Assembly: GCA_963995525.1 (NCBI GenBank)
Contig: CAXEFP010000996.1
Span: 1-64,000, forward strand
Reading direction: 5' to 3'
DNA length: 64,000 nucleotides
Source: Escarpia spicata
Lineage: Eukaryota > Annelida > Polychaeta > Sabellida > Siboglinidae
Both the position numbers and the translations under genes were made by a program. Numbering within the stretch: position 1 is the first letter of the stretch; each line of letters opens with the position of its first letter. The notes below the pieces were generated by a model that saw nothing but the letters and a program-made list of their open reading frames with translations, was not told the DNA's origin and searched no databases. This document shows, one piece after another, positions 40,436 to 53,153 of the stretch.

Positions 40436-42718
40436 GCAAAACATCTATTTGGGGTAAGACCACATTAAGGATCCGTCCGCCGAAAAAAAGTGCACTTAAA
40501 ATACCGTTATGCTGTGATATGCATAAATTTTGTTCGAAAACTTTGACATGGGACATGTTTGTATCGTGAGTACTGAATGTACTGCTGCTTTAGACAAGAT
40601 AAAACATCAAATGGGGATGAGTTTTCACACCTATAACTTACGTAATATGTTCTTGTAACTTACGTGACGGAGATAAAACGGTAACATGCATTCCCATTTG
40701 TGGTTAATCTAGTTATGTGTGTAGCTTGATATCAGTCTAGCCTTCGTGAAGATTTGTAACATGCAAAACATCTATTTGGGGTAAGACCACATTAAGGATC
40801 CGTCCCCCGAAAAAAGTGCACTTAAAATACCGTTATGCTGTGATATGCATAAATTTTGTTCGAAAACTTTGACATGGGACATGTTTGTATCGTGAGTACT
40901 GAATGTACTGCTGCTTTAGACAAGATAAAACATCAAATGGGGATGAGTTTTCACACCTATAACTTATGTAATATGTTCTTGTAACTTACGTGACGGAGAT
41001 AAAACGGTAACATGCATTCCCATTTGTGGTTAATCTAGTTATGTGTGTAGCTTGATATCAGTCTAGCCTTCGTGAAGATTTGTAACATGCAAAACATCTA
41101 TTTGGGGTAAGACCACATTAAGGATCCGTCCGCCGAAAAAAGTGCACTTAAAATACCGTTATGCTGTGATATGCATAAATTTTGTTCGAAAACTTTGATA
41201 TGGGACATGTTTGTATCGTGAGTACTGAATGTACTGCTGCTTTAGACAAGATAAAACATCAAATGGGGATGAGTTTTCACACCTATACCTTACGTAATAT
41301 GTTCTTGTAACTTACGTGACGGAGATAAAACGGTAACATGCATTCCCATTTGTGGTTAATCTAGTTATGTGTGTAGCTTGATATCAGTCTAGCCTTCGTG
41401 AAGATTTGTAACATGCAAAACATCTATTTGGGGTAAGACCACATTAAGGATCCGTCCGCCGAAAAAAGTGCACTTAAAATACCGTTATGCTGTGATATGC
41501 ATAAATTTTGTTCGAAAACTTTGACATGGGACATGTTTGTATCGTGAGTACTGAATGTACTGCTGCTTTAGACAAGATAAAACATCAAATGGGGATGAGT
41601 TTTCACACCTATAACTTACGTAATATGTTCTTGTAACTTACGTGACGGAGATAAAACGGTAACATGCATTCCCATTTGTGGTTAATCTAGTTATGTGTGT
41701 AGCTTGATATCAGTCTAGCCTTCGTGAAGATTTGTAACATGCAAAACATCTATTTGGGGTAAGACCACATTAAGGATCCGTCCGCCGAAAAAAGTGCACT
41801 TAAAATACCGTTATGCTGTGATATGCATAATTTTTTTTCGAAAACTTTGACATGGGACATGTTTGTATCGTGAGTACTGAATGTACTGCTGCTTTAGACA
41901 AGATAAAACATCAAATGGGGATGAGTTTTCACACCTATAACTTACGTAATATGTTCTTGTAACTTACGTGACGGAGATAAAACGGTAACATGCATTCCCA
42001 TTTGTGGTTAATCTAGTTATGTGTGTAGCTTGATATCAGTCTAGCCTTCGTGAAGATTTGTAACATGCAAAACATCTATTTGGGGTAAGACCACATTAAG
42101 GATCCGTCCGCCGAAAAAAGTGCACTTAAAATACCGTTATGCTGTGATATGCATAAATTTTGTTCGAAAACTTTGACATGGGACATGTTTGTATCGTGAG
42201 TACTGAATGTACTGCTGCTTTAGACAAGATAAAACATCAAATGGGGATGAGTTTTCACACCTATAACTTACGTAATATGTTCTTGTAACTTACGTGACGG
42301 AGATAAAACGGTAACATGCATTCCCATTTGTGGTTAATCTAGTTATGTGTGTAGCTTGATATCAGTCTAGCCTTCGTGAAGATTTGTAACATGCAAAACA
42401 TCTATTTGGGGTAAGACCACATTAAGGATCCGTCCGCCGAAAAAAGTGCACTTAAAATACCGTTATGCTGTGATATGCATAAATTTTTTTCGAAAACTTT
42501 GACATGGGACATGTTTGTATCGTGAGTACTGAATGTACTGCTGCTTTAGACAAGATAAAACATCAAATGGGGATGAGTTTTCACACCTATAACTTACGTA
42601 ATATGTTCTTGTAACTTACGTGACGGAGATAAAACGGTAACATGCATTCCCATTTGTGGTTAATCTAGTTATGTGTGTAGCTTGATATCAGTCTAGCCTT
42701 CGTGAAGATTTGTAACAT
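40436..42718. repeat. 7-monomer higher-order unit (M125-M131)
   Basis: M125 has the extra A, M126 G44C and C205T, M127 C111T plus private A199C-like (TATACC), M129 the long T-run form, and M131 G96T. Order and spacing match M118-M124. G44C first appears here and continues into the 5-monomer domain. Confidence 0.78.
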
Positions 42719-44349
42719 GCAAAACATCTATTTGGGGTAAGACCACATTAAGGATCCGTCCGCCGAAAAAAAGTGCACTTAAAATACCGTTATGCTGTGA
42801 TATGCATAAATTTTGTTCGAAAACTTTGACATGGGACATGTTTGTATCGTGAGTACTGAATGTACTGCTGCTTTAGACAAGATAAAACATCAAATGGGGA
42901 TGAGTTTTCACACCTATAACTTACGTAATATGTTCTTGTAACTTACGTGACGGAGATAAAACGGTAACATGCATTCCCATTTGTGGTTAATCTAGTTATG
43001 TGTGTAGCTTGATATCAGTCTAGCCTTCGTGAAGATTTGTAACATGCAAAACATCTATTTGGGGTAAGACCACATTAAGGATCCGTCCCCCGAAAAAAGT
43101 GCACTTAAAATACCGTTATGCTGTGATATGCATAAATTTTGTTCGAAAACTTTGACATGGGACATGTTTGTATCGTGAGTACTGAATGTACTGCTGCTTT
43201 AGACAAGATAAAACATCAAATGGGGATGAGTTTTCACACCTATAACTTACGTAATATGTTCTTGTAACTTACGTGACGGAGATAAAACGGTAACATGCAT
43301 TCCCATTTGTGGTTAATCTAGTTATGTGTGTAGCTTGATATCAGTCTAGCCTTCGTGAAGATTTGTAACATGCAAAACATCTATTTGGGGTAAGACCACA
43401 TTAAGGATCCGTCCCCCGAAAAAAGTGCACTTAAAATACCGTTATGCTGTGATATGCAGAAATTTTGTTCGAAAACTTTGACATGGGACATGTTTGTATC
43501 GTGAGTACTGAATGTACTGCTGCTTTAGACAAGATAAAACATCAAATGGGGATGAGTTTTCACACCTATAACTTACGTAATATGTTCTTGTAACTTACGT
43601 GACGGAGATAAAACGGTAACATGCATTCCCATTTGTGGTTAATCTAGTTATGTGTGTAGCTTGATATCAGTCTAGCCTTCGTGAAGATTTGTAACATGCA
43701 AAACATCTATTTGGGGTAAGACCACATTAAGGATCCGTCCGCCGAAAAAAGTGCACTTAAAATACCGTTATGCTGTGATATGCAGAAATTTTGTTCGAAA
43801 ACTTTGACATGGGACATGTTTGTATCGTGAGTACTGAATGTACTGCTGCTTTAGACAAGATAAAACATCAAATGGGGATGAGTTTTCACACCTATAACTT
43901 ACGTAATATGTTCTTGTAACTTACGTGACGGAGATAAAACGGTAACATGCATTCCCATTTGTGGTTAATCTAGTTATGTGTGTAGCTTGATATCAGTCTA
44001 GCCTTCGTGAAGATTTGTAACATGCAAAACATCTATTTGGGGTAAGACCACATTAAGGATCCGTCCGCCGAAAAAAGTGCACTTAAAATACCGTTATGCT
44101 GTGATATGCATAAATTTTGTTCGAAAACTTTGACATGGGACATGTTTGTATCGTGAGTACTGAATGTACTGCTGCTTTAGACAAGATAAAACATCAAATG
44201 GGGATGAGTTTTCACACCTATAACTTACGTAATATGTTCTTGTAACTTACGTGACGGAGATAAAACGGTAACATGCATTCCCATTTGTGGTTAATCTAGT
44301 TATGTGTGTAGCTTGATATCAGTCTAGCCTTCGTGAAGATTTGTAACAT
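42719..44349. repeat. 5-monomer higher-order unit, copy 1 (M132-M136)
   Basis: M132 has the extra A, M133 G44C, M134 G44C with T88G, M135 T88G, and M136 is consensus. The unit is 1631 bp (5 x 326 + 1). M132 is also in phase with the 7-monomer series (M111, M118, M125), so the 5-monomer unit probably arose inside that series. Confidence 0.9.
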
Positions 44350-45980
44350 GCAAAACATCTATTTGGGGTAAGACCACATTAAGGATCCGTCCGCCGAAAA
44401 AAAGTGCACTTAAAATACCGTTATGCTGTGATATGCATAAATTTTGTTCGAAAACTTTGACATGGGACATGTTTGTATCGTGAGTACTGAATGTACTGCT
44501 GCTTTAGACAAGATAAAACATCAAATGGGGATGAGTTTTCACACCTATAACTTACGTAATATGTTCTTGTAACTTACGTGACGGAGATAAAACGGTAACA
44601 TGCATTCCCATTTGTGGTTAATCTAGTTATGTGTGTAGCTTGATATCAGTCTAGCCTTCGTGAAGATTTGTAACATGCAAAACATCTATTTGGGGTAAGA
44701 CCACATTAAGGATCCGTCCCCCGAAAAAAGTGCACTTAAAATACCGTTATGCTGTGATATGCATAAATTTTGTTCGAAAACTTTGACATGGGACATGTTT
44801 GTATCGTGAGTACTGAATGTACTGCTGCTTTAGACAAGATAAAACATCAAATGGGGATGAGTTTTCACACCTATAACTTACGTAATATGTTCTTGTAACT
44901 TACGTGACGGAGATAAAACGGTAACATGCATTCCCATTTGTGGTTAATCTAGTTATGTGTGTAGCTTGATATCAGTCTAGCCTTCGTGAAGATTTGTAAC
45001 ATGCAAAACATCTATTTGGGGTAAGACCACATTAAGGATCCGTCCCCCGAAAAAAGTGCACTTAAAATACCGTTATGCTGTGATATGCAGAAATTTTGTT
45101 CGAAAACTTTGACATGGGACATGTTTGTATCGTGAGTACTGAATGTACTGCTGCTTTAGACAAGATAAAACATCAAATGGGGATGAGTTTTCACACCTAT
45201 AACTTACGTAATATGTTCTTGTAACTTACGTGACGGAGATAAAACGGTAACATGCATTCCCATTTGTGGTTAATCTAGTTATGTGTGTAGCTTGATATCA
45301 GTCTAGCCTTCGTGAAGATTTGTAACATGCAAAACATCTATTTGGGGTAAGACCACATTAAGGATCCGTCCGCCGAAAAAAGTGCACTTAAAATACCGTT
45401 ATGCTGTGATATGCAGAAATTTTGTTCGAAAACTTTGACATGGGACATGTTTGTATCGTGAGTACTGAATGTACTGCTGCTTTAGACAAGATAAAACATC
45501 AAATGGGGATGAGTTTTCACACCTATAACTTACGTAATATGTTCTTGTAACTTACGTGACGGAGATAAAACGGTAACATGCATTCCCATTTGTGGTTAAT
45601 CTAGTTATGTGTGTAGCTTGATATCAGTCTAGCCTTCGTGAAGATTTGTAACATGCAAAACATCTATTTGGGGTAAGACCACATTAAGGATCCGTCCGCC
45701 GAAAAAAGTGCACTTAAAATACCGTTATGCTGTGATATGCATAAATTTTGTTCGAAAACTTTGACATGGGACATGTTTGTATCGTGAGTACTGAATGTAC
45801 TGCTGCTTTAGACAAGATAAAACATCAAATGGGGATGAGTTTTCACACCTATAACTTACGTAATATGTTCTTGTAACTTACGTGACGGAGATAAAACGGT
45901 AACATGCATTCCCATTTGTGGTTAATCTAGTTATGTGTGTAGCTTGATATCAGTCTAGCCTTCGTGAAGATTTGTAACAT
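44350..45980. repeat. 5-monomer higher-order unit, copy 2 (M137-M141)
   Basis: This is an exact repeat of the marker series of M132-M136. The G44C with T88G monomer (M139) lies 1631 bp after M134. I saw no private change in either copy, which suggests a very recent duplication. Confidence 0.9.
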
Positions 45981-48915
45981 GCAAAACATCTATTTGGGGT
46001 AAGACCACATTAAGGATCCGTCCGCCGAAAAAAGTGCACTTAAAATACCGTTATGCTGTGATATGCATAATTTTTTTTCGAAAACTTTGACATGGGACAT
46101 GTTTGTATCGTGAGTACTGAATGTACTGCTGCTTTAGACAAGATAAAACATCAAATGGGGATGAGTTTTCACACCTATAACTTACGTAATATGTTCTTGT
46201 AACTTACGTGACGGAGATAAAACGGTAACATGCATTCCCATTTGTGGTTAATCTAGTTATGTGTGTAGCTTGATATCAGTCTAGCCTTCGTGAAGATTTG
46301 TAACATGCAAAACATCTATTTGGGGTAAGACCACATTAAGGATCCGTCCGCCGATAAAAGTGCACTTAAAATACCGTTATGCTGTGATATGCATAAATTT
46401 TGTTCGAAAACTTTGACATGGGACATGTTTGTATCGTGAGTACTGAATGTACTGCTGCTTTAGACAAGATAAAACATCAAATGGGGATGAGTTTTCACAC
46501 CTATAACTTACGTAATATGTTCTTGTAACTTACGTGACGGAGATAAAACGGTAACATGCATTCCCATTTGTGGTTAATCTAGTTATGTGTGTAGCTTGAT
46601 ATCAGTCTAGCCTTCGTGAAGATTTGTAACATGCAAAACATCTATTTGGGGTAAGACCACATTAAGGATCCGTCCGCCGAAAAAAGTGCACTTAAAATAC
46701 CGTTATGCTGTGATATGCATAAATTTTGTTCGAAAACTTTGACATGGGACATGTTTGTATCGTGAGTACTGAATGTACTGCTGCTTTAGACAAGATAAAA
46801 CATCAAATGGGGATGAGTTTTCACACCTATAACTTACGTAATATGTTCTTGTAACTTACGTGACGGAGATAAAACGGTAACATGCATTCCCATTTGTGGT
46901 TAATCTAGTTATGTGTGTAGCTTGATATCAGTCTAGCCTTCGTGAAGATTTGTAACATGCAAAACATCTATTTGGGGTAAGACCACATTAAGGATCCGTC
47001 CGCCGAAAAAAGTGCACTTAAAATACCGTTATGCTGTGATATGCATACATTTTGTTCGAAAACTTTGACATGGGACATGTTTGTATCGTGAGTACTGAAT
47101 GTACTGCTGCTTTAGACAAGATAAAACATCAAATGGGGATGAGTTTTCACACCTATAACTTACGTAATATGTTCTTGTAACTTACGTGACGGAGATAAAA
47201 CGGTAACATGCATTCCCATTTGTGGTTAATCTAGTTATGTGTGTAGCTTGATATCAGTCTAGCCTTCGTGAAGATTTGTAACATGCAAAACATCTATTTG
47301 GGGTAAGACCACATTAAGGATCCGTCCGCCGAAAAAAGTGCACTTAAAATACCGTTATGCTGTGATATGCATAATTTTTTTTCGAAAACTTTGACATGGG
47401 ACATGTTTGTATCGTGAGTACTGAATGTACTGCTGCTTTAGACAAGATAAAACATCAAATGGGGATGAGTTTTCACACCTATAACTTACGTAATATGTTC
47501 TTGTAACTTACGTGACGGAGATAAAACGGTAACATGCATTCCCATTTGTGGTTAATCTAGTTATGTGTGTAGCTTGATATCAGTCTAGCCTTCGTGAAGA
47601 TTTGTAACATGCAAAACATCTATTTGGGGTAAGACCACATTAAGGATCCGTCCGCCGAAAAAAGTGCACTTAAAATACCGTTATGCTGTGATATGCATAA
47701 ATTTTGTTCGAAAACTTTGACATGGGACATGTTTGTATCGTGAGTACTGAATGTACTGCTGCTTTAGACAAGATAAAACATCAAATGGGGATGAGTTTTC
47801 ACACCTATAACTTACGTAATATGTTCTTGTAACTTACGTGACGGAGATAAAACGGTAACATGCATTCCCATTTGTGGTTAATCTAGTTATGTGTGTAGCT
47901 TGATATCAGTCTAGCCTTCGTGAAGATTTGTAACATGCAAAACATCTATTTGGGGTAAGACCACATTAAGGATCCGTCCGCCGAAAAAAAGTGCACTTAA
48001 AATACCGTTATGCTGTGATATGCATAAATTTTGTTCGAAAACTTTGACATGGGACATGTTTGTATCGTGAGTACTGAATGTACTGCTGCTTTAGACAAGA
48101 TAAAACATCAAATGGGGATGAGTTTTCACACCTATAACTTACGTAATATGTTCTTGTAACTTACGTGACGGAGATAAAACGGTAACATGCATTCCCATTT
48201 GTGGTTAATCTAGTTATGTGTGTAGCTTGATATCAGTCTAGCCTTCGTGAAGATTTGTAACATGCAAAACATCTATTTGGGGTAAGACCACATTAAGGAT
48301 CCGTCCGCCGAAAAAAGTGCACTTAAAATACCGTTATGCTGTGATATGCATAAATTTTGTTCGAAAACTTTGACATGGGACATGTTTGTATCGTGAGTAC
48401 TGAATGTACTGCTGCTTTAGACAAGATAAAACATCAAATGGGGATGAGTTTTCACACCTATAACTTACGTAATATGTTCTTGTAACTTACGTGACGGAGA
48501 TAAAACGGTAACATGCATTCCCATTTGTGGTTAATCTAGTTATGTGTGTAGCTTGATATCAGTCTAGCCTTCGTGAAGATTTGTAACATGCAAAACATCT
48601 ATTTGGGGTAAGACCACATTAAGGATCCGTCCGCCGAAAAAAGTGCACTTAAAATACCGTTATGCTGTGATATGCATAAATTTTGTTCGAAAACTTTGAC
48701 ATGGGACATGTTTGTATCGTGAGTACTGAATGTACTGCTGCTTTAGACAAGATAAAACATCAAATGGGGATGAGTTTTCACACCTATAACTTACGTAATA
48801 TGTTCTTGTAACTTACGTGACGGAGATAAAACGGTAACATGCATTCCCATTTGTGGTTAATCTAGTTATGTGTGTAGCTTGATATCAGTCTAGCCTTCGT
48901 GAAGATTTGTAACAT
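45981..48915. repeat. Mixed monomers M142-M150
   Basis: M142 and M146 have the long T-run form, M143 A49T, M145 A90C, and M148 the extra A, which is the last such copy in the window. No regular period is visible. The segment lies between the 5-monomer and 4-monomer domains. Confidence 0.65.
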
Positions 48916-50219
48916 GCAAAACATCTATTTGGGGTAAGACCACATTAAGGATCCGTCCGCCGAAAAAAGTGCACTTAAAATACCGTTATGCTGTGATATG
49001 CATACATTTTGTTCGAAAACTTTGACATGGGACATGTTTGTATCGTGAGTACTGAATGTACTGCTGCTTTAGACAAGATAAAACATCAAATGGGGATGAG
49101 TTTTCACACCTATAACTTACGTAATATGTTCTTGTAACTTACGTGACGGAGATAAAACGGTAACATGCATTCCCATTTGTGGTTAATCTAGTTATGTGTG
49201 TAGCTTGATATCAGTCTAGCCTTCCTGAAGATTTGTAACATGCAAAACATCTATTTGGGGTAAGACCACATTAAGGATCCGTCCGCCGAAAAAAGTGCAC
49301 TTAAAATACCGTTATGCTGTGATATGCATAAATTTGGTTCGAAAACTTTGACATGGGACATGTTTGTATCGTGAGTACTGAATGTACTGCTGCTTTAGAC
49401 AAGATAAAACATCAAATGGGGATGAGTTTTCACACCTATAACTTACGTAATATGTTCTTGTAACTTACGTGACGGAGATAAAACGGTAACATGCATTCCC
49501 ATTTGTGGTTAATCTAGTTATGTGTGTAGCTTGATATCAGTCTAGCCTTCGTGAAGATTTGTAACATGCAAAACATCTATTTGGGGTAAGACCACATTAA
49601 GGATCCGTCCGCCGAAAAAAGTGCACTTAAAATACCGTTATGCTGTGATATGCATAAATTTTGTTCGAAAACTTTGACATGGGACATGTTTGTATCGTGA
49701 GTACTGAATGTACTGCTGCTTTAGACAAGATAAAACATCAAATGGGGATGAGTTTTCACACCTATAACTTACGTAATATGTTCTTGTAACTTACGTGACG
49801 GAGATAAAACGGTAACATGCATTCCCATTTGTGGTTAATCTAGTTATGTGTGTAGCTTGATATCAGTCTAGCCTTCGTGAAGATTTGTAACATGCAAAAC
49901 ATCTATTTGGGGTAAGACCACATTAAGGATCCGTCCGCCGAAAAAAGTGCACTTAAAATACCGTTATGCTGTGATATGCATAAATTTTGTTCGAAAACTT
50001 TGACATGGGACATGTTTGTATCGTGAGTACTGAATGTACTGCTGCTTTAGACAAGATAAAACATCAAATGGGGATGAGTTTTCACACCTATAACTTACGT
50101 AATATGTTCTTGTAACTTACGTGACGGAGATAAAACGGTAACATGCATTCCCATTTGTGGTTAATCTAGTTATGTGTGTAGCTTGATATCAGTCTAGCCT
50201 TCGTGAAGATTTGTAACAT
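48916..50219. repeat. 4-monomer higher-order unit, copy 1 (M151-M154)
   Basis: Monomer type a (M151) has A90C and G310C, type b (M152) has T95G, and two consensus monomers follow. G310C replaces a CpG and breaks the CTTC-GT-GAAG dyad. The unit is 1304 bp. Confidence 0.88.
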
Positions 50220-51849
50220 GCAAAACATCTATTTGGGGTAAGACCACATTAAGGATCCGTCCGCCGAAAAAAGTGCACTTAAAATACCGTTATGCTGTGA
50301 TATGCATACATTTTGTTCGAAAACTTTGACATGGGACATGTTTGTATCGTGAGTACTGAATGTACTGCTGCTTTAGACAAGATAAAACATCAAATGGGGA
50401 TGAGTTTTCACACCTATAACTTACGTAATATGTTCTTGTAACTTACGTGACGGAGATAAAACGGTAACATGCATTCCCATTTGTGGTTAATCTAGTTATG
50501 TGTGTAGCTTGATATCAGTCTAGCCTTCCTGAAGATTTGTAACATGCAAAACATCTATTTGGGGTAAGACCACATTAAGGATCCGTCCGCCGAAAAAAGT
50601 GCACTTAAAATACCGTTATGCTGTGATATGCATAAATTTGGTTCGAAAACTTTGACATGGGACATGTTTGTATCGTGAGTACTGAATGTACTGCTGCTTT
50701 AGACAAGATAAAACATCAAATGGGGATGAGTTTTCACACCTATAACTTACGTAATATGTTCTTGTAACTTACGTGACGGAGATAAAACGGTAACATGCAT
50801 TCCCATTTGTGGTTAATCTAGTTATGTGTGTAGCTTGATATCAGTCTAGCCTTCCTGAAGATTTGTAACATGCAAAACATCTATTTGGGGTAAGACCACA
50901 TTAAGGATCCGTCCGCCGAAAAAAGTGCACTTAAAATACCGTTATGCTGTGATATGCATAAATTTGGTTCGAAAACTTTGACATGGGACATGTTTGTATC
51001 GTGAGTACTGAATGTACTGCTGCTTTAGACAAGATAAAACATCAAATGGGGATGAGTTTTCACACCTATAACTTACGTAATATGTTCTTGTAACTTACGT
51101 GACGGAGATAAAACGGTAACATGCATTCCCATTTGTGGTTAATCTAGTTATGTGTGTAGCTTGATATCAGTCTAGCCTTCGTGAAGATTTGTAACATGCA
51201 AAACATCTATTTGGGGTAAGACCACATTAAGGATCCGTCCGCCGAAAAAAGTGCACTTAAAATACCGTTATGCTGTGATATGCATAAATTTTGTTCGAAA
51301 ACTTTGACATGGGACATGTTTGTATCGTGAGTACTGAATGTACTGCTGCTTTAGACAAGATAAAACATCAAATGGGGATGAGTTTTCACACCTATAACTT
51401 ACGTAATATGTTCTTGTAACTTACGTGACGGAGATAAAACGGTAACATGCATTCCCATTTGTGGTTAATCTAGTTATGTGTGTAGCTTGATATCAGTCTA
51501 GCCTTCGTGAAGATTTGTAACATGCAAAACATCTATTTGGGGTAAGACCACATTAAGGATCCGTCCGCCGAAAAAAGTGCACTTAAAATACCGTTATGCT
51601 GTGATATGCATAAATTTTGTTCGAAAACTTTGACATGGGACATGTTTGTATCGTGAGTACTGAATGTACTGCTGCTTTAGACAAGATAAAACATCAAATG
51701 GGGATGAGTTTTCACACCTATAACTTACGTAATATGTTCTTGTAACTTACGTGACGGAGATAAAACGGTAACATGCATTCCCATTTGTGGTTAATCTAGT
51801 TATGTGTGTAGCTTGATATCAGTCTAGCCTTCGTGAAGATTTGTAACAT
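50220..51849. repeat. 4-monomer higher-order unit, copy 2, with an extra hybrid monomer (M155-M159)
   Basis: The order is a (M155), hybrid (M156), b (M157), then two consensus monomers, five copies in place of four. Removing M156 restores the a-b-consensus-consensus order of the flanking units. Confidence 0.88.
50546..50871. repeat. Hybrid monomer M156, apparent unequal-exchange product
   Basis: M156 carries T95G, diagnostic of type b, at 50640, and G310C, diagnostic of type a, at 50855. It sits between a pure type-a monomer (M155) and a pure type-b monomer (M157). An exchange displaced by one monomer, with the crossover between p95 and p310, produces this arrangement. Gene conversion of the 3' part is an alternative but would not by itself explain the extra monomer. 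Confidence 0.82.
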
Positions 51850-53153
51850 GCAAAACATCTATTTGGGGTAAGACCACATTAAGGATCCGTCCGCCGAAAA
51901 AAGTGCACTTAAAATACCGTTATGCTGTGATATGCATACATTTTGTTCGAAAACTTTGACATGGGACATGTTTGTATCGTGAGTACTGAATGTACTGCTG
52001 CTTTAGACAAGATAAAACATCAAATGGGGATGAGTTTTCACACCTATAACTTACGTAATATGTTCTTGTAACTTACGTGACGGAGATAAAACGGTAACAT
52101 GCATTCCCATTTGTGGTTAATCTAGTTATGTGTGTAGCTTGATATCAGTCTAGCCTTCCTGAAGATTTGTAACATGCAAAACATCTATTTGGGGTAAGAC
52201 CACATTAAGGATCCGTCCGCCGAAAAAAGTGCACTTAAAATACCGTTATGCTGTGATATGCATAAATTTGGTTCGAAAACTTTGACATGGGACATGTTTG
52301 TATCGTGAGTACTGAATGTACTGCTGCTTTAGACAAGATAAAACATCAAATGGGGATGAGTTTTCACACCTATAACTTACGTAATATGTTCTTGTAACTT
52401 ACGTGACGGAGATAAAACGGTAACATGCATTCCCATTTGTGGTTAATCTAGTTATGTGTGTAGCTTGATATCAGTCTAGCCTTCGTGAAGATTTGTAACA
52501 TGCAAAACATCTATTTGGGGTAAGACCACATTAAGGATCCGTCCGCCGAAAAAAGTGCACTTAAAATACCGTTATGCTGTGATATGCATAAATTTTGTTC
52601 GAAAACTTTGACATGGGACATGTTTGTATCGTGAGTACTGAATGTACTGCTGCTTTAGACAAGATAAAACATCAAATGGGGATGAGTTTTCACACCTATA
52701 ACTTACGTAATATGTTCTTGTAACTTACGTGACGGAGATAAAACGGTAACATGCATTCCCATTTGTGGTTAATCTAGTTATGTGTGTAGCTTGATATCAG
52801 TCTAGCCTTCGTGAAGATTTGTAACATGCAAAACATCTATTTGGGGTAAGACCACATTAAGGATCCGTCCGCCGAAAAAAGTGCACTTAAAATACCGTTA
52901 TGCTGTGATATGCATAAATTTTGTTCGAAAACTTTGACATGGGACATGTTTGTATCGTGAGTACTGAATGTACTGCTGCTTTAGACAAGATAAAACATCA
53001 AATGGGGATGAGTTTTCACACCTATAACTTACGTAATATGTTCTTGTAACTTACGTGACGGAGATAAAACGGTAACATGCATTCCCATTTGTGGTTAATC
53101 TAGTTATGTGTGTAGCTTGATATCAGTCTAGCCTTCGTGAAGATTTGTAACAT
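51850..53153. repeat. 4-monomer higher-order unit, copy 3 (M160-M163)
   Basis: M160 has A90C and G310C and M161 has T95G, followed by consensus monomers. After this copy neither marker appears again, and the array becomes homogeneous. Confidence 0.82.

Noticed and set aside
38479..41088. C205T and C111T in M119/M120 and M126/M127 as evidence of descent from M1, M9, M10 and M36/M50
   Set aside because: C205T is a CpG transition and could recur. No other marker links these distant monomers, so common descent is not supported.
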